From: Todiramphus chloris collaris
Taxonomy: Eukaryota > Chordata > Aves > Coraciiformes > Alcedinidae
Assembly: GCA_025345505.1 (NCBI GenBank)
Contig: JANVCC010000064.1
Span: 4,759,693 to 4,823,692, forward strand
Length of the DNA stretch: 64,000 nt
Direction of reading: 5' to 3'
The notes below the pieces were generated by a model. It made no database searches. It saw only the letters and a program-made list of their open reading frames with translations, and was not told the DNA's origin. The translations under genes and the position numbers were made by a program. Shown in pieces: positions 1 through 10,552 of the stretch (positions within the stretch are counted from its first letter, which is position 1; every line of letters begins with the position of its first letter).

Positions 1-972
1 CAGCACTTAAACCCCGGGCCTGATCTGCCTCCAACTGATGCCAGATGAGGTCAACAGCCCTCCCACAAAAGCAAGCTTCGCTGTGCTGGCATCAGCTCGA
101 TCCTGCTCATCCAAGCACCTGCTTCTCTTGGGGCTCCATACCCGCATAGGCACCTGCACCACTGCTCAGCCCTCCCCCCAGCACTGGGCAAATCATTGCC
201 CTGGGGGTTCCCAACGAAGATGCTGATTGTAATTTCGTGAAGTGCTTGTGAAGCACTGGCAGAGACTGAGAAGCACTGCAATTGCTGGTTCCAAAGAGGC
301 TGTGATGATCGTGACAGGATCCACCCATCCTCCAGAAATACTGCTTCCAATTGCAATTTTAATTTCAGATTAAACCGGGAGTGTCAGTGTGAAGTTAGTC
401 CCCCAGCCAGGCTGACACAGGCAGCTGTTTTGGTTTACTCATTTCCTGTCCTCCCTCTACCTCTTGGCTGCAGAGTTATCGCTGTGGCTTCCAAAGACAT
501 AGGGCTGCCAAGCCCTAGGATGCTTATTATACCATTTGTTTGGCATTTTGGAGCTTTCTCATGGTCCAGAGAAGCAACCTGCAAACATGCACGAAGCCAA
601 ATCCTTGAGCCTCTTTCACAGCCCTCCTGAAAAAAAATCTTGCAAAGGAATCAGCAAAGCATCAGCTTTACCTGGGGGCTGCATCTGTAGCCCAGCATGA
701 TAAACTGCCCTTGCTCCTTGCCTTGTTTCTGTCTGTGTTCACTCTATCTCCTGGCACATCTAATTTAAACTGTCTGAGGAGACCATCTTTCTACTGAGTC
801 CTTATTCCTCTCTCAGCATCAGAGGAATTGAACTATACCTGAAGCTCCTAAAGAAAACCACTATACAAGTGAGATATTCGTCTAATTTACAACAGCAATC
901 CCATTATAACAACATCAGCTCCCATGGTACTGAGGTATAAATGGTCTCCAAAATCTCTGTATGCAGATCTTA
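1..972. other. Unique non-coding DNA, no gene seen
   Basis: No open frame here resembles a known protein, and those present are short and overlap on both strands. A perfect 7-bp inverted repeat with a 3-base loop (AGTGCTT/AAGCACT) sits at 241-257. It is too short to suggest a structured RNA. The stretch around 215-370 is richer in AATTGC-type words than its surroundings but has no recognisable identity. Confidence 0.6.
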
Positions 973-995
973 CCCCCCCCCCCCCCCTTTTTTTT
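973..995. repeat. Homopolymer pair C15-T8
   Basis: Fifteen C residues run directly into eight T residues. This is a simple low-complexity tract. Its exact length is likely to vary between individuals and to be error-prone in sequencing. Confidence 0.9.
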
Positions 996-1544
996 AACCC
1001 CTGCCTCATCCAAGTGAGGAAGCTACTTTGGGGACCACTCCTGATTTCAACCCTGCTTTAACACTTTCATTCCTTGTGACAAAGGGGAAAGGACGTAAGA
1101 ATAACCAAGGAAGTGTTGATTTCACCCACATCTGTGAAAACGAAGTGGAGGAGAAGGGAGTCTGGGTCCCAAGGCCATCCTTGGCTATTCAGAAAGCCCC
1201 TCCACCTTCAGCCCCTGCTGTCTGGTGAAAGGAGAGCTTTAGCCTGGCCGATGGTGCCACAGGAGACAGGTGGGGATCTCACACAGCCACACGAGCTACC
1301 TCATTGCTCCAGAGCGACACAGAAGCAGATCATGGCAGAAAGGATGGTCCGTGGGGCAGACGAGCCCCCTCTCCAGCCTCTGGGGCGAGCCAGACCCGCG
1401 CACCTTTGACATCAGCAAAAAACCACGACGGAGACCTCTCCCCTCTCTCAGGACTCACCTGGCAGATGCCAAGTGAACTACAGGAGGGCACAACCAGGCG
1501 GAGGGAGCAGCAAATGAGCCTGACAAGCTCCATTTGCTCTCCTG
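996..1544. other. Unique DNA leading into a GC-richer patch, no proven exon
   Basis: GC content and CpG frequency rise through this stretch, with roughly nine CpGs between about 1300 and 1560. Open frames exist in several phases on both strands, which is expected in GC-richer DNA. None has a recognisable domain. The stretch ends at a consensus splice donor, so a non-coding or 5'-UTR exon could end here, but nothing in the sequence proves transcription. Confidence 0.45.
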
Positions 1545-1550
1545 GTGAGT
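1545..1550 (+). other. Consensus splice-donor motif
   Basis: The bases read CTCCTG|GTGAGT, close to an ideal vertebrate 5' splice site. Isolated GTGAGT motifs are common by chance. The reason to note this one is its position at the edge of the only sizeable CpG-rich patch in the first 20 kb. The CpG patch lies mostly downstream of the donor, where a first intron would begin, and first exons and introns often share a CpG island. Confidence 0.3.
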
Positions 1551-1560
1551 GACTTCCCCT

Positions 1561-1860
1561 GCAGAGACGGGGACTGTTGCGAGCTCTGGAGCAACCTGTC
1601 AGATAACGCGGGAAGCGGCGCAGGGATTTATGCTGGCAGGGGCACAATATTTCACTTCGATGACACTTGCTTTCTCAATATTTTAATCATGCTGTTAACC
1701 TCGAGACTTGAGAGACACGGGCGGCTGCCACCCTGCCCGCTGCGCCTGCTGAGCCCCGCAGCCAACGCCAGCCCGACAGCAGCACACGCGGCTCCGAAGC
1801 TTCCCCGGCTCATGCGTCACACGCCGGAGAGACCGAGGGACCAAGTACCCATCTCTTCCA
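1561..1860. promoter_or_regulatory. CpG-rich patch, candidate small promoter or enhancer
   Basis: By hand count there are about 23 CpG dinucleotides in 300 bp, at least 14 of them between about 1720 and 1840, where G+C is roughly 60-73%. Most of the window is strongly CpG-poor. The observed/expected ratio is near what is usually called a CpG island, although the patch is short. A TGACGCAT word (reverse strand, about 1812-1819) resembles an ATF/CREB-type site. No TATA box or initiator can be assigned. Alternatives are a chance GC-rich segment or the remnant of a GC-rich exon. Direction is unknown. Confidence 0.35.
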
Positions 1861-1984
1861 CTGAATTCAGTGGTGCTCATGTCTTGGAAAGCAAAATGGA
1901 TGAAATAAGAAGGAAAGTCAAGGTCAAGGCAGGCAGGGCTGCAGGAGTCACCTCTGCAGATAGCTAAATGCTTTCCAGCCAATC

Positions 1985-2220
1985 CCCTGCTGAAACGCAA
2001 GAAGTTCCACCTCAACACGAGGAAAAAGCTTCTTCAGTGGGAGGGTGACAGAGCCTGGACCAGGCTGCCCAGAGAGGTTGTGGAGTCTCCTCCGAAGAGA
2101 TTCCAAACCCATCTGGCTCGGTTCCTGTGTGGGCTGCCCTGGGTGACCCTGCCCTGGCAGGGGGGTTGGACTCGATGATCTCCAGAGGTCCCTTCCAACC
2201 CCTATCACGCTATGATTCTT
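1985..2220 (+). mobile_element. CR1 LINE, 5'-truncated 3' end
   Basis: This is the 3' untranslated tail of a chicken-repeat-1 (CR1) non-LTR retrotransposon. Diagnostic words in order are AAGAAGTTCCACCTCAACA, CAGGCTGCCCAGAGAGGTTG, GGGGGGTTGGACTCGATGAT and CCCTTCCAACCCCTATCA, ending in TATGATTCTT. No reverse-transcriptase coding sequence remains, as is usual for CR1, which is mostly inserted as short 3' fragments. CR1 has no poly-A tail and ends in a short 8-bp-type repeat, of which one degraded unit is seen here. The body matches the family form remembered from birds well, so this copy is younger than the 5.7-kb fossil. The 5' boundary is uncertain by 10-20 bases. Confidence 0.93.
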
Positions 2221-3230
2221 ACAAATGACTGGTAATAAAAGCATCGGAGAAAGACAAGAAACGCAGTGTTCAACCCCATGTGCAAGATCCATAGGATCAT
2301 TTATTGCCTAAATAATTCCCTGCTACATCAGCGACTTATATTTTTTTTCTGTCTTTGATCTGTTTTGCTTTCTTTTCTCACATTACTTTAGCTTGGGGGC
2401 TTTTGGTCTTGCGTGAAATGTATTATCCTAGCATGCACGTATCCTGGGGAAACATCTGTGGACACATCAATCATGAGACTGCATATTTGCAGGGGTCTGT
2501 ATCTGATGAGCTACACGACTGCTTCTAACCCAGGCTCCCGTGTTGGACTAGTGAAGGTTTACACCGGTTGGATCCAGGTGGTGTGTTCATCTGATGCTCA
2601 TTCTGTTTACAGGACTCATCAGACTCTCTCAGAGATGTACAAGGGAATACAAAAGAGAACCCATTCCACAGCGGAGAAAGGCAGAAAACTATTAAATGCT
2701 TTCCTAATTCTGTAGTTCAACAGAGATGAACACTGTAATGAACTGAGTTTTCCAGACCTCACTTGCAGCTTAATAAAGTCCTTCCTGGGAGAAGGAAGAA
2801 AGCAAAGGCTCTGAGGGCTCCATTTCAACAGGCTGTGCAGATCAGCACTGGGCTGAGCCATGGCAAGCCCCAAGCAAGGGATATTTCATAGCAAGTAAGA
2901 AGGCAATAGCAAAACAGCCCAGGGTGCTCTTCAGTCTGGCAAATGGGATGTACCAAGCCCTGCATGGCAGGAGATTGCAGGCAGGCATCTGGTCTCTCAC
3001 AGGAGACAGGGTGATAAATCCTTCCTCCTGCCACTGACTGCACTCCTGCTCCTCACCAGTACATTTTGACAAGGAGAGAATTGAATAGTGTCACTAACAG
3101 ACAGGGAAGAAATTACAAGGTTCATTTAGGAGGCAGTAAAGAGGGAACTTTCAATTTCCTTTTTAAATCACAACATAATAATTCTTTCATAGTGGCTTCA
3201 ACAATGGAGCAGAAGCCAAAGGGGTCTCAG
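2221..3230. other. Unique non-coding DNA, no gene seen
   Basis: No recognisable exon, RNA gene or repeat. The open frames are under about 100 codons and lack domain signatures. A T-rich run lies at about 2341-2349. Confidence 0.55.
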
Positions 3231-3426
3231 AGCATTTCAGTATCCAGCTCCACAACTGGGATGGGGCTGAGAGCAGCTTTGATTGCCCGGTGGGCAGAGG
3301 GCTTTAGGCACACACACAAGGGTTGCTGAGCATTTCAGTATCCAGCTCCACAACTGGGATGGGGCTGAGAGCAGCTTTGAGAGCCCGGTGGGCAGAGGGC
3401 TTTAGGCACACACACAAGGGTTGCTG
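3231..3426. repeat. 98-bp tandem duplication, two copies
   Basis: Bases 3231-3328 are repeated immediately as 3329-3426. The copies differ at only two adjacent bases (GATTGCCC in the first, GAGAGCCC in the second), giving 96 of 98 identical. Each unit starts AGCATTTCAGTATCC and ends with a short CA run followed by AGGGTTGCTG. The near identity implies a recent duplication, or a variable-number tandem repeat caught at two units. The unit is not a transposon I recognise. 98 is not a multiple of three, and the frame through it closes at 3329, so it is not a coding repeat. Confidence 0.97.
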
Positions 3427-5744
3427 AATATATTCAACACCTGAAAATTCCAGCCTAAGCAATAGTCTCTATATTGAAGCAGATTACAAATGAATAAGGA
3501 AAAGAGTCTTTTCCCTGAAGAGCTTAAGGAAACTGGGAAACAAACTAGAAGACACTAGAAGACATTACCAGGGTCTGATCAGTAACCTGTGGCAGTACAA
3601 AAATCTGATTCTAGGTTGGGCCTAAGTTTAGAATGAATGTAAAAATGGGGCTTCTGCACTGTAGGTATCTGCACCTATACTCTATAAAGCCTAGGAGCGT
3701 TTGCATGCTCACACATGCGCAGACCGTAGGGAGGATACACATGACAGCATTGAAGTCAAAGTTCTGCCATTAATTCCTGTTGGTTGCTTGCATGAAATGA
3801 CTGTGATTTCAGGAGCATTCCTGGAAAACAGAAACAGATACTAGGCCCGTGCTCAAGCATTTACTCGAGGTCTTTAAGTCGGTGCAGATTGCAATGTGTG
3901 GGTGAGGACAAGGTCCTGGAGAGGGTATGAACACAGGCACGTGTCAGAACTGATGGAACCTGCACATGAGCAACACATGCCTTTGCACAGTGCTCAGGGA
4001 AGTAATCACAAGCTTTCTCTGTTAACTCCTTTCCTATTCTTCTTCCCATCACCATGTGAATAGCTACGAACTGGCCTCAGCTGGATGTACAGGGAGATGA
4101 TTGATGTGATCAACTTCTATGTAATTAGTGACCAAGGCAAAGGGTCAGCCTCCTGTGGTTCCGCTGGGGATCTAATAATGATGCATACACCAAATATGGA
4201 GACATACACATTCCGTTTCCACACACATGTATATTTATAGTTATGCCCATGGTTAGATGATTAAGAGCCATGAATAGTCCTGAAGGCTGTTCTGCTGTTG
4301 TATTAGGAGCTTTGGGGGGATGCCAAAAGCTGATTGCTCCTACAGTGCAACAGTTACTGTTTGGATCAGAAAGGCCACACAAAAATGTATTAGCTGTTAC
4401 TTAAATCAGCTGTGCAATTCCTACTCTTTTCATTTGTTCCATTTTGTATTAGTATATTTTTTCATAATATGGACAAGAGTTTCATTTGCTAAAGCCAAGT
4501 GTGATGCCACGGAAATCAATAGCATAATGATAAATTCTCTGTAGCTCAGGATCTGATTCCCAATCTTTTATCTGAATTACTGTATTGATCGGTGGGGAAA
4601 ATGGATTACAAATAAAAATACAAGACCATTAAATGCTATGCAATTAGCACTAAGCCTCAAGAAAGATGACTTAAAGACAAAGGGCAGAGCTCAGCATTCA
4701 GCTTTTGCTCTTTTTTAAAGAGTATAAACTCTTATGTTTCAATGCTCAGGCCAGCCTCTAATTAGTGTATGTTAGGAAGAAGGTTTCCCTATCAGAAAAC
4801 GGTTCTTCTAATTATGCACTGGCAACTTCCTCTCTAGCATCTGGAGCCATTTATTGTGGGAGGTAGACACTGCTCTGGTAGACCAATGGCTTGAACCTCT
4901 GAGGCTATTTCTCTGGGAAAATAGCCAGGCTTGAATACCAATTATCTCATTAGAAAACTGGAATAACTCCATTGACTTTAATGGGAATGGCTAAATTTGG
5001 AATAACTTCATCCAGTGTCATCCAGGCTGAAATGGGCATCAAGGACAAAGTATTTCAGTCTAAACTAGAAGGACCTCTAACACATCACTACTGGGAAGAG
5101 TGCAAGAGAACAGGGAGAACTTCAAATGCTCCTTTGAGGTCACGTGACAAGAGCATTCCTGCCAAAAACCCGTGTCACAAATTAGTTCCATAAATCTCTG
5201 CATTTGTTGATATGATTAAGGATTTGTGGAGGTGGCAGGGGAAGAGAAAGGGCAATTGGATTTATTACACTGGAAAGAAGAGCAAGGCGTCCACCAAAGG
5301 AGAGATGTTTTGGTATAGATTAGGTCTGACCTTTAGGCTGTGCTATGGTAACACACTTGGCTAGTGTTATCCCCTGAAAGCACTGCTGCAAAGTTGTATA
5401 TCGGCCTTTATTTCCAACACACAAGGTTGACAGCTCACTGTTAGCTGATCTGTGCCCACAGGTCACTCTCAAATCTTCATTTATGTCAGCTAACGCCATG
5501 CATCATTGACTTCAATTGAGGAGGTACTTATTAATAAGATTTAGTGTATTGGACTGTGAGACTAGCAGAAAGACCATCTACATCATCACAGTGATCCAGA
5601 AAGCTGGAATACCTCATCGCACAGCTATATAATTTTCATTAAATACCTGCCACAGTTTTCAGTGTTAACAGCTTGCTTAGAACTGCACTGCAGGTCTGGG
5701 GAGCTAAGACCAATATGGGAAGTGATGTGAAGATTGCAAAGGCT
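3427..5744. other. Non-coding DNA with faint ancient-repeat motifs
   Basis: No gene is visible. Two short segments resemble very old sauropsid interspersed repeats that I know only by recurrent wording. One is a 'ccctgaagagctta' phrase near 3514-3530. The other is 'aactccattgactttaatggg' with flanks at about 4961-4990, echoed near 5505-5520. I cannot name the family with confidence. The rest is AT-rich unique sequence. Confidence 0.45.
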
Positions 5745-6040
5745 TCTGTATTAGAAGAGATTAAACATGTTAAGATTAGATTAGTTTGGGGAGGAGATGA
5801 TAAAAGGTGATATGATAGACACATGTAAGGTAATAAATGGCACCGAGAAGGTCAGATGGAGGCTCTTGGTTTTACTTTTCATAATACAAGAATCCAATTA
5901 AATTAAAAGGCTATTAATTTAAAACTGATAGAAGGAAATACTCTTTTCACATGCAGTGCAATTACGCAGTGGAGCTCACTACCTATGAGGTAATACAGAG
6001 AATGTAGGAACGCTCCAACAGAAGGAGCATTCACAGTAGC
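5745..6040 (+). mobile_element. Ancient L3/CR1-like LINE fossil, 3' region
   Basis: The segment follows an old amniote CR1-clade (L3-like) 3' region closely in word order: GGGGAGGAGATGATAAAAGG, TGATATGATAGACA, ATGTAAGGTAATAAATGG, ATAATACAAGAA, AATTTAAAACTGATAGAAGG, AAATACTCTTTTCACA, and then a decayed 'GTGGAGCTCACTACC'. This corresponds to the end of the reverse-transcriptase frame and the start of the 3' tail in that lineage. Many substitutions and small indels, and the lack of the modern avian CR1 terminus, mark it as far older than the other CR1 copies here, probably predating birds. It is not translatable. Boundaries are approximate. Confidence 0.72.
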
Positions 6041-7039
6041 AGAATATGCATCTTCAGCTTTTTAGGTTAAAAGGTTTCAAGGGGATAGAGACTCATACTA
6101 CATAGCATATACTAGGCTATGCATTAGGCACAAGCTCATTGTTACCAAGCTCAGAAAAGCTGGGCCAAGACTCACTTTCATTTCAGAGGGACGTGTTCCT
6201 GTCCATACCAGCCTTTTGATGGATGGGAATGCCCTCATATAAATTTCATTGCTGGACTTAGAGGGAATGATATGCTTTCTGTCCTCAGAAACTGCAGCCC
6301 TGGGTTTTGCTGTTGCAAATCCCAGACTAAAGTAGCCATCAATCTGAGTCTGGTGACAGAGAAAAAAAAAAAAGCTCCCTAATTCCATTTTTGAATGAAA
6401 AAAACATAAAAAAGTCAGCCTTACAGTTAAGTGATAGAACCGTACCTATCTTTGTCAGAAAAATGAGTAATTATAATGAATTAATACACATTCTGTACAG
6501 CAAAACTTTAGGAAGCACCCTCTTCCAAGCTAAGTAACAGTGAGAAGACCCAGTTAGTAAGTTGAATGCCTCTTGTCTTGGGATATCAGATGGATGAGCA
6601 GTCACCAGCACATCCACTACAATAATGATGCAATTTTATTCCACCACTGTCATTATTTATTAGCATGCCAGAAAATGCTATGCAGATTAGGCTCCTATTA
6701 TGCTAGGAATTGTGTCTACACAAGGTAAGATAAATGCTGCTAAAAAGCACTTGTGATCTCAATATAAATTAAGCACAACAGGTATAAGTAACAAACAAAT
6801 GTAGGCAATGAAAGAAAACGGATAAAAGCTCTAAAGATAAGCAGTGCCCAGAGGCTTTTCATGTTTGGTTTTGGGTTTCTTTTGGTAAGAATCATAGTAA
6901 ATGAATAGCTGGGAAGAAGTGCCTTAGACACTGTGTTTTAAGCAGAGACACTACTGAAAAACAAATTCTGAGCTTCAGAATCATAAACATTTATACAAGG
7001 AATCTGATGCTGTGACTTAGGCTTATCCGATCGGGGATT
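6041..7039. other. AT-rich unique DNA, no gene seen
   Basis: No recognisable gene. There is an A-rich run (about 6361-6374) and otherwise AT-rich unique sequence. The short open frames on both strands have no similarity I recognise. Confidence 0.55.
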
Positions 7040-7480
7040 TAAAATGTGCCACGTAACCACAGACAAGAATCAAAGCTGCTCCAGATACACTTCCCAGGCA
7101 CTCACAGCTGACAAGCTTCAGGCCAGGATTTATCAGCAGAAACTATTTTTGAATATCATGTTGCCAATAAGCATGTTACAGAAAGTTGCAATCAGAGCGT
7201 TCACAGAAAGCAGAGTGGATGAAACCGCCACCAAAAATTCATTTAGAAGAAAATGAATGAGGGCTTGAATGGAACTGCGTTCCATTGGAAAATGTCATTC
7301 ATTCACAATCAAAATATGTTGTGAAATTGTGCTAATTTTGGCCGAGGGATATAGAATAATATTAACAATGGTAAGATGTCTTGGTTTGGCAGTTTTAGAA
7401 TAATAGTCGCTGATGTTTGTGAGGTGATTTAATCTGTACTTGTTTCACCTGATGAAATAAAATACAAGTATCAACACTGG
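7040..7480. other. Candidate conserved non-coding block
   Basis: Visible features are balanced, low-repeat composition and dense AT-rich transcription-factor-like words (AATATCATG, CCAATAAGCATG, CATTCATTCAC, TGCTAATTTTGG, AATAATATTAACAATGG). There are no simple repeats or transposon fragments. Such texture is typical of vertebrate developmental enhancers, but conservation is an inference because only one genome is available. A 70-codon open frame inside is not recognised. Confidence 0.2.
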
Positions 7481-10442
7481 GGCAAACCATTTCAATTCTG
7501 AAAGCTGACCAAGTTCCACCTGAAAACAGGGTAGGATTTTTTTTTTTTTAACCTGTTATGTCACTGCTTATAAAAACCTTCTCATGTCTGAGCTAAATGT
7601 ATTCATGAACCCATCTGTTAGATCCTTTTTTAGCTTAGACAACAAGACATGGGCTGAGACCTATGAAAAGTCATCTGCAGAAGAAACAGCACTTCGCTAG
7701 AGCTGGCTACAGGAGGGAATCCATCCTGGGGTGGTTTCTCAAACCGATTCTGCTTAGAAAGTTAAAAGATGTTGAAACAAGTCTCCCTTCCTCCACTCCA
7801 TTCCGAAAATCTGAAAGAAAACTGAAGTGATTCTTTGCACGGCTGAGCTGCACGCCTGCCTTGCTTGGGCTGGACTGTTCCTAACCACCTGGATGTGGCC
7901 AAAGTGCTTTGGTGCCCTTCAAGTCCAACAGGAAGGAACTCATTTTGCTCAATTCCTAAAATTGAATATCTGTGGTGGGGCAATCCCACTCTCCCACCCT
8001 TTTTTTTTTTTTTTCCTGAGATTCTCCCTCCATTCCTGCCAGTAATTACCTGCTTTTGTACATCACCTATGGATGCACAATCCCCTAGAGATTACTAAGG
8101 GAGGTTTTGACAAAGGTCTCTGAGACGAGCCACTCTAAAAGTGACAAAAATGTAAAACCCTGCTGAGCTAAATGCGACGTGAAAAGGGCAAAGCTGGAGT
8201 CAGCTCAGCAGAACCAGTCCCCCCTTTGCTCAGAATAGACGGCCTCAGCAGAGAGGAGAGCTGGCCTGCTGTTACCTCACAGGTTGGAACAACAGGACTT
8301 TTAATTTAGCACTCGAGGGGCAGAAGGAAAAGGTCTGTGCCTGATGACATTTCTCGTCTCTGATCCCATCTGTGGCCACCAAAAGTTCATCTGGCATCTC
8401 TGAGCATGATGTCTGTCTGGAAGGTGTCACACTGCCAGCAAATGTCCCTAAGTGGCTTAGCCATACCATGAGCTCAGAAGGGAAAACCTCTGTTACCCTT
8501 AGAGCCTAAACATCTAAATTAAAAGGTGTGGCTGAAGGTGTTAAGAACAGACTGGTCTCTATGTGTCTGGTACTCTATGTCCCCACTGCTTTAACCCATG
8601 CAGAGATAAGAAGGGTACATGGTCATTTTTAGCAAAAGGAGGAAAAAAAAAAAGTCGCAGAGATTTACTGGGAGGGGAAGGCTCTGAAGATGTGGCTGCA
8701 GCATTAGCACTCTGGGACCACGCCAAAACCCAAGGGACACTGACCAACAGACCTGGGCTGAGTGCTGATAGAAGCAAGAGCCCCTGTGAAATGCCAGCAT
8801 GCATGTTTTAGCTTCCCTGCTCATAAAATCAGTTGGAGAGAGCTCTATTGAATTAAGCCTGCTTACTAAGCTTAAGTAAGAGTGGTAGTGGAGGGAGCAA
8901 ACCAGCTGACCTGCGTTCACACAGGGCAGTGCACAGTGAGTCTGAAACGAAATCATGGAGCTAAACATGGCTAAATAGAGCAAAGCTTTGGAACTCCTCA
9001 AGCAAAGCATCCCCTGAGCAGTGTGCACACGCACGCCTCGGGGGGAGGGTTCTGACACTCCTGGGAGGGAGGGATTGGGATGATCACCTCAAAGGCTGCA
9101 AGCGATGCACAGCAAGGAGACATTACTGAAAAGAGGGGTGTTTGGCAGTGGCTGGTGTACCGTGCTCCCTAAGGAAACAGCCCTGGAAAAGTCCTGCTCG
9201 TTTCTTATCAAAATAGGCTCTCAATGTGTGAATCACCCAATTCCCAGTTTAATTATGAAAGTCATTCAAGAGAAGGAGAACAACAGAGGAACATCTGTGA
9301 TGGTAAGGTATACTGGGACCCAGATACTAAACATTATTTCAGTGCAAATTGAACTTTCTCCCCTTCCTCATCCTTGCAGTTGACAAGAATCTTCAGACAA
9401 CTCCGAGGAAGGAAATAAAAGCATTTAGCAACACCTCAGTGGTTGCTTTTTTCCCAGACAGCTGCTTGAGCAAGGTTTTTGTCTGCCCAGGAGTCACAGC
9501 TGACTAGTTGTGCTAATGTCATCAACAAATAATGTAAGAGCAGCTCTTCTGGAAAAGACAAACATCCATCTACCCCAGCCCTGGTCTCTAGTGGTGGTCA
9601 GTGGCAGATGTCTGGGGAAGAGTTACAGGAACAGGACACAGACTGTACTGCTTTCCCCGGCTTTCCAGACTCCTGGACTGTGACTGTAGTGTTTGACTAC
9701 ACACCTAGATGAGGGATTCTGGGGGGTTTGCTCATTTCTGACTCGAAGCATGTACCACCCATCTCTGTGGGGTGTCAGCGAGGTATGCTCCCTTTGTGTC
9801 CCATGGTGTGATCTCCGTGTCAAATAGACCGCAGAGAAGAGCTGTAGGTGCTCTGACAGAGCACCAGTTTGGCCAGCGAGGGACTGGGGATGCATGGCTG
9901 CATGCTCCAACAGGGGAGACAGAGAGAAGAATTCATAGCAAATGACTGGATTTCAAGAGAATTTCATGGGACTTGACAGATTCAAAATGCTAGGGAGGGC
10001 ACTTGAGCTTGCTACTTCTCTGTATGGGCTCATTAATTAAGGACTCATATGAAAGCATCCTTCGTTCTCCCCTGTGGTGGCCAGGCTGTTCAGAGAGATG
10101 CTGCTGCTGTTCTTTCAGGGCTGCTATTGCAACACACACGGGAGCTCTGAACTCACAGAGATGAGAGCATCTGCTCCCACAGGAACTGGGGTTTGGGAAT
10201 GCTGTTCAGCACATGCATGGAGCTGCAACTAATTCTTTGTCATGACATTGCTTCTCTTTGATGGGTCAAAAAGCACCACCTCACAGGAGAACTTCTGGAT
10301 AGAGTCTGTTACTGTGGCCAAGGAAGAGTTTACTACAGGATGGGAGACCTCTCCAGCAACCCAGGAGACCCTGTTGTCATTGCTTCTGGGGAGGAGCAAC
10401 ACCCTGGGAGCACCTCTGCCTGTGCTGCAAGTTTGGTGTGCA
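7481..10442. other. Non-coding DNA with short homopolymers
   Basis: No gene or transposon is recognised. Poly-T runs occur near 7537-7550 and 7999-8015, and poly-A near 8641-8653. Open frames around 8559-9058 overlap each other on both strands and carry no domain signature. Confidence 0.5.
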
Positions 10443-10475
10443 TACATATATATATATATTCTTCTTTTTTTTTCA
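10443..10475. repeat. (TA)n microsatellite followed by a T-rich tract
   Basis: A short alternating TA array (about 10445-10459) is followed by a run of T residues. It is a simple repeat with no further meaning visible. Confidence 0.85.
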
Positions 10476-10523
10476 TAAGTCACAAACCACACAGGTAGCT
10501 AACTATGAACAAAATGCCAAATA

Positions 10524-10552
10524 ATTTAAACCAGATTTAAACCAGATTTAAG
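10524..10552. repeat. 11-bp tandem repeat, about 2.6 copies
   Basis: ATTTAAACCAG occurs twice in perfect tandem (10524-10534 and 10535-10545), followed by a partial third copy, ATTTAAG. This is a minor microduplication. Confidence 0.9.

Noticed and set aside
1545-1967. A 140-codon frame through the CpG-rich patch as a novel gene.
   Set aside because: GC-rich DNA has few stop codons, and frames on the opposite strand are equally open. No domain is visible and the frame starts inside a splice-donor motif.
8861-8882. Near-palindrome around CTTACTAAGCTTAAGTAAG as a possible hairpin or operator.
   Set aside because: The symmetry is imperfect and short, and such palindromes occur by chance in AT-rich DNA.
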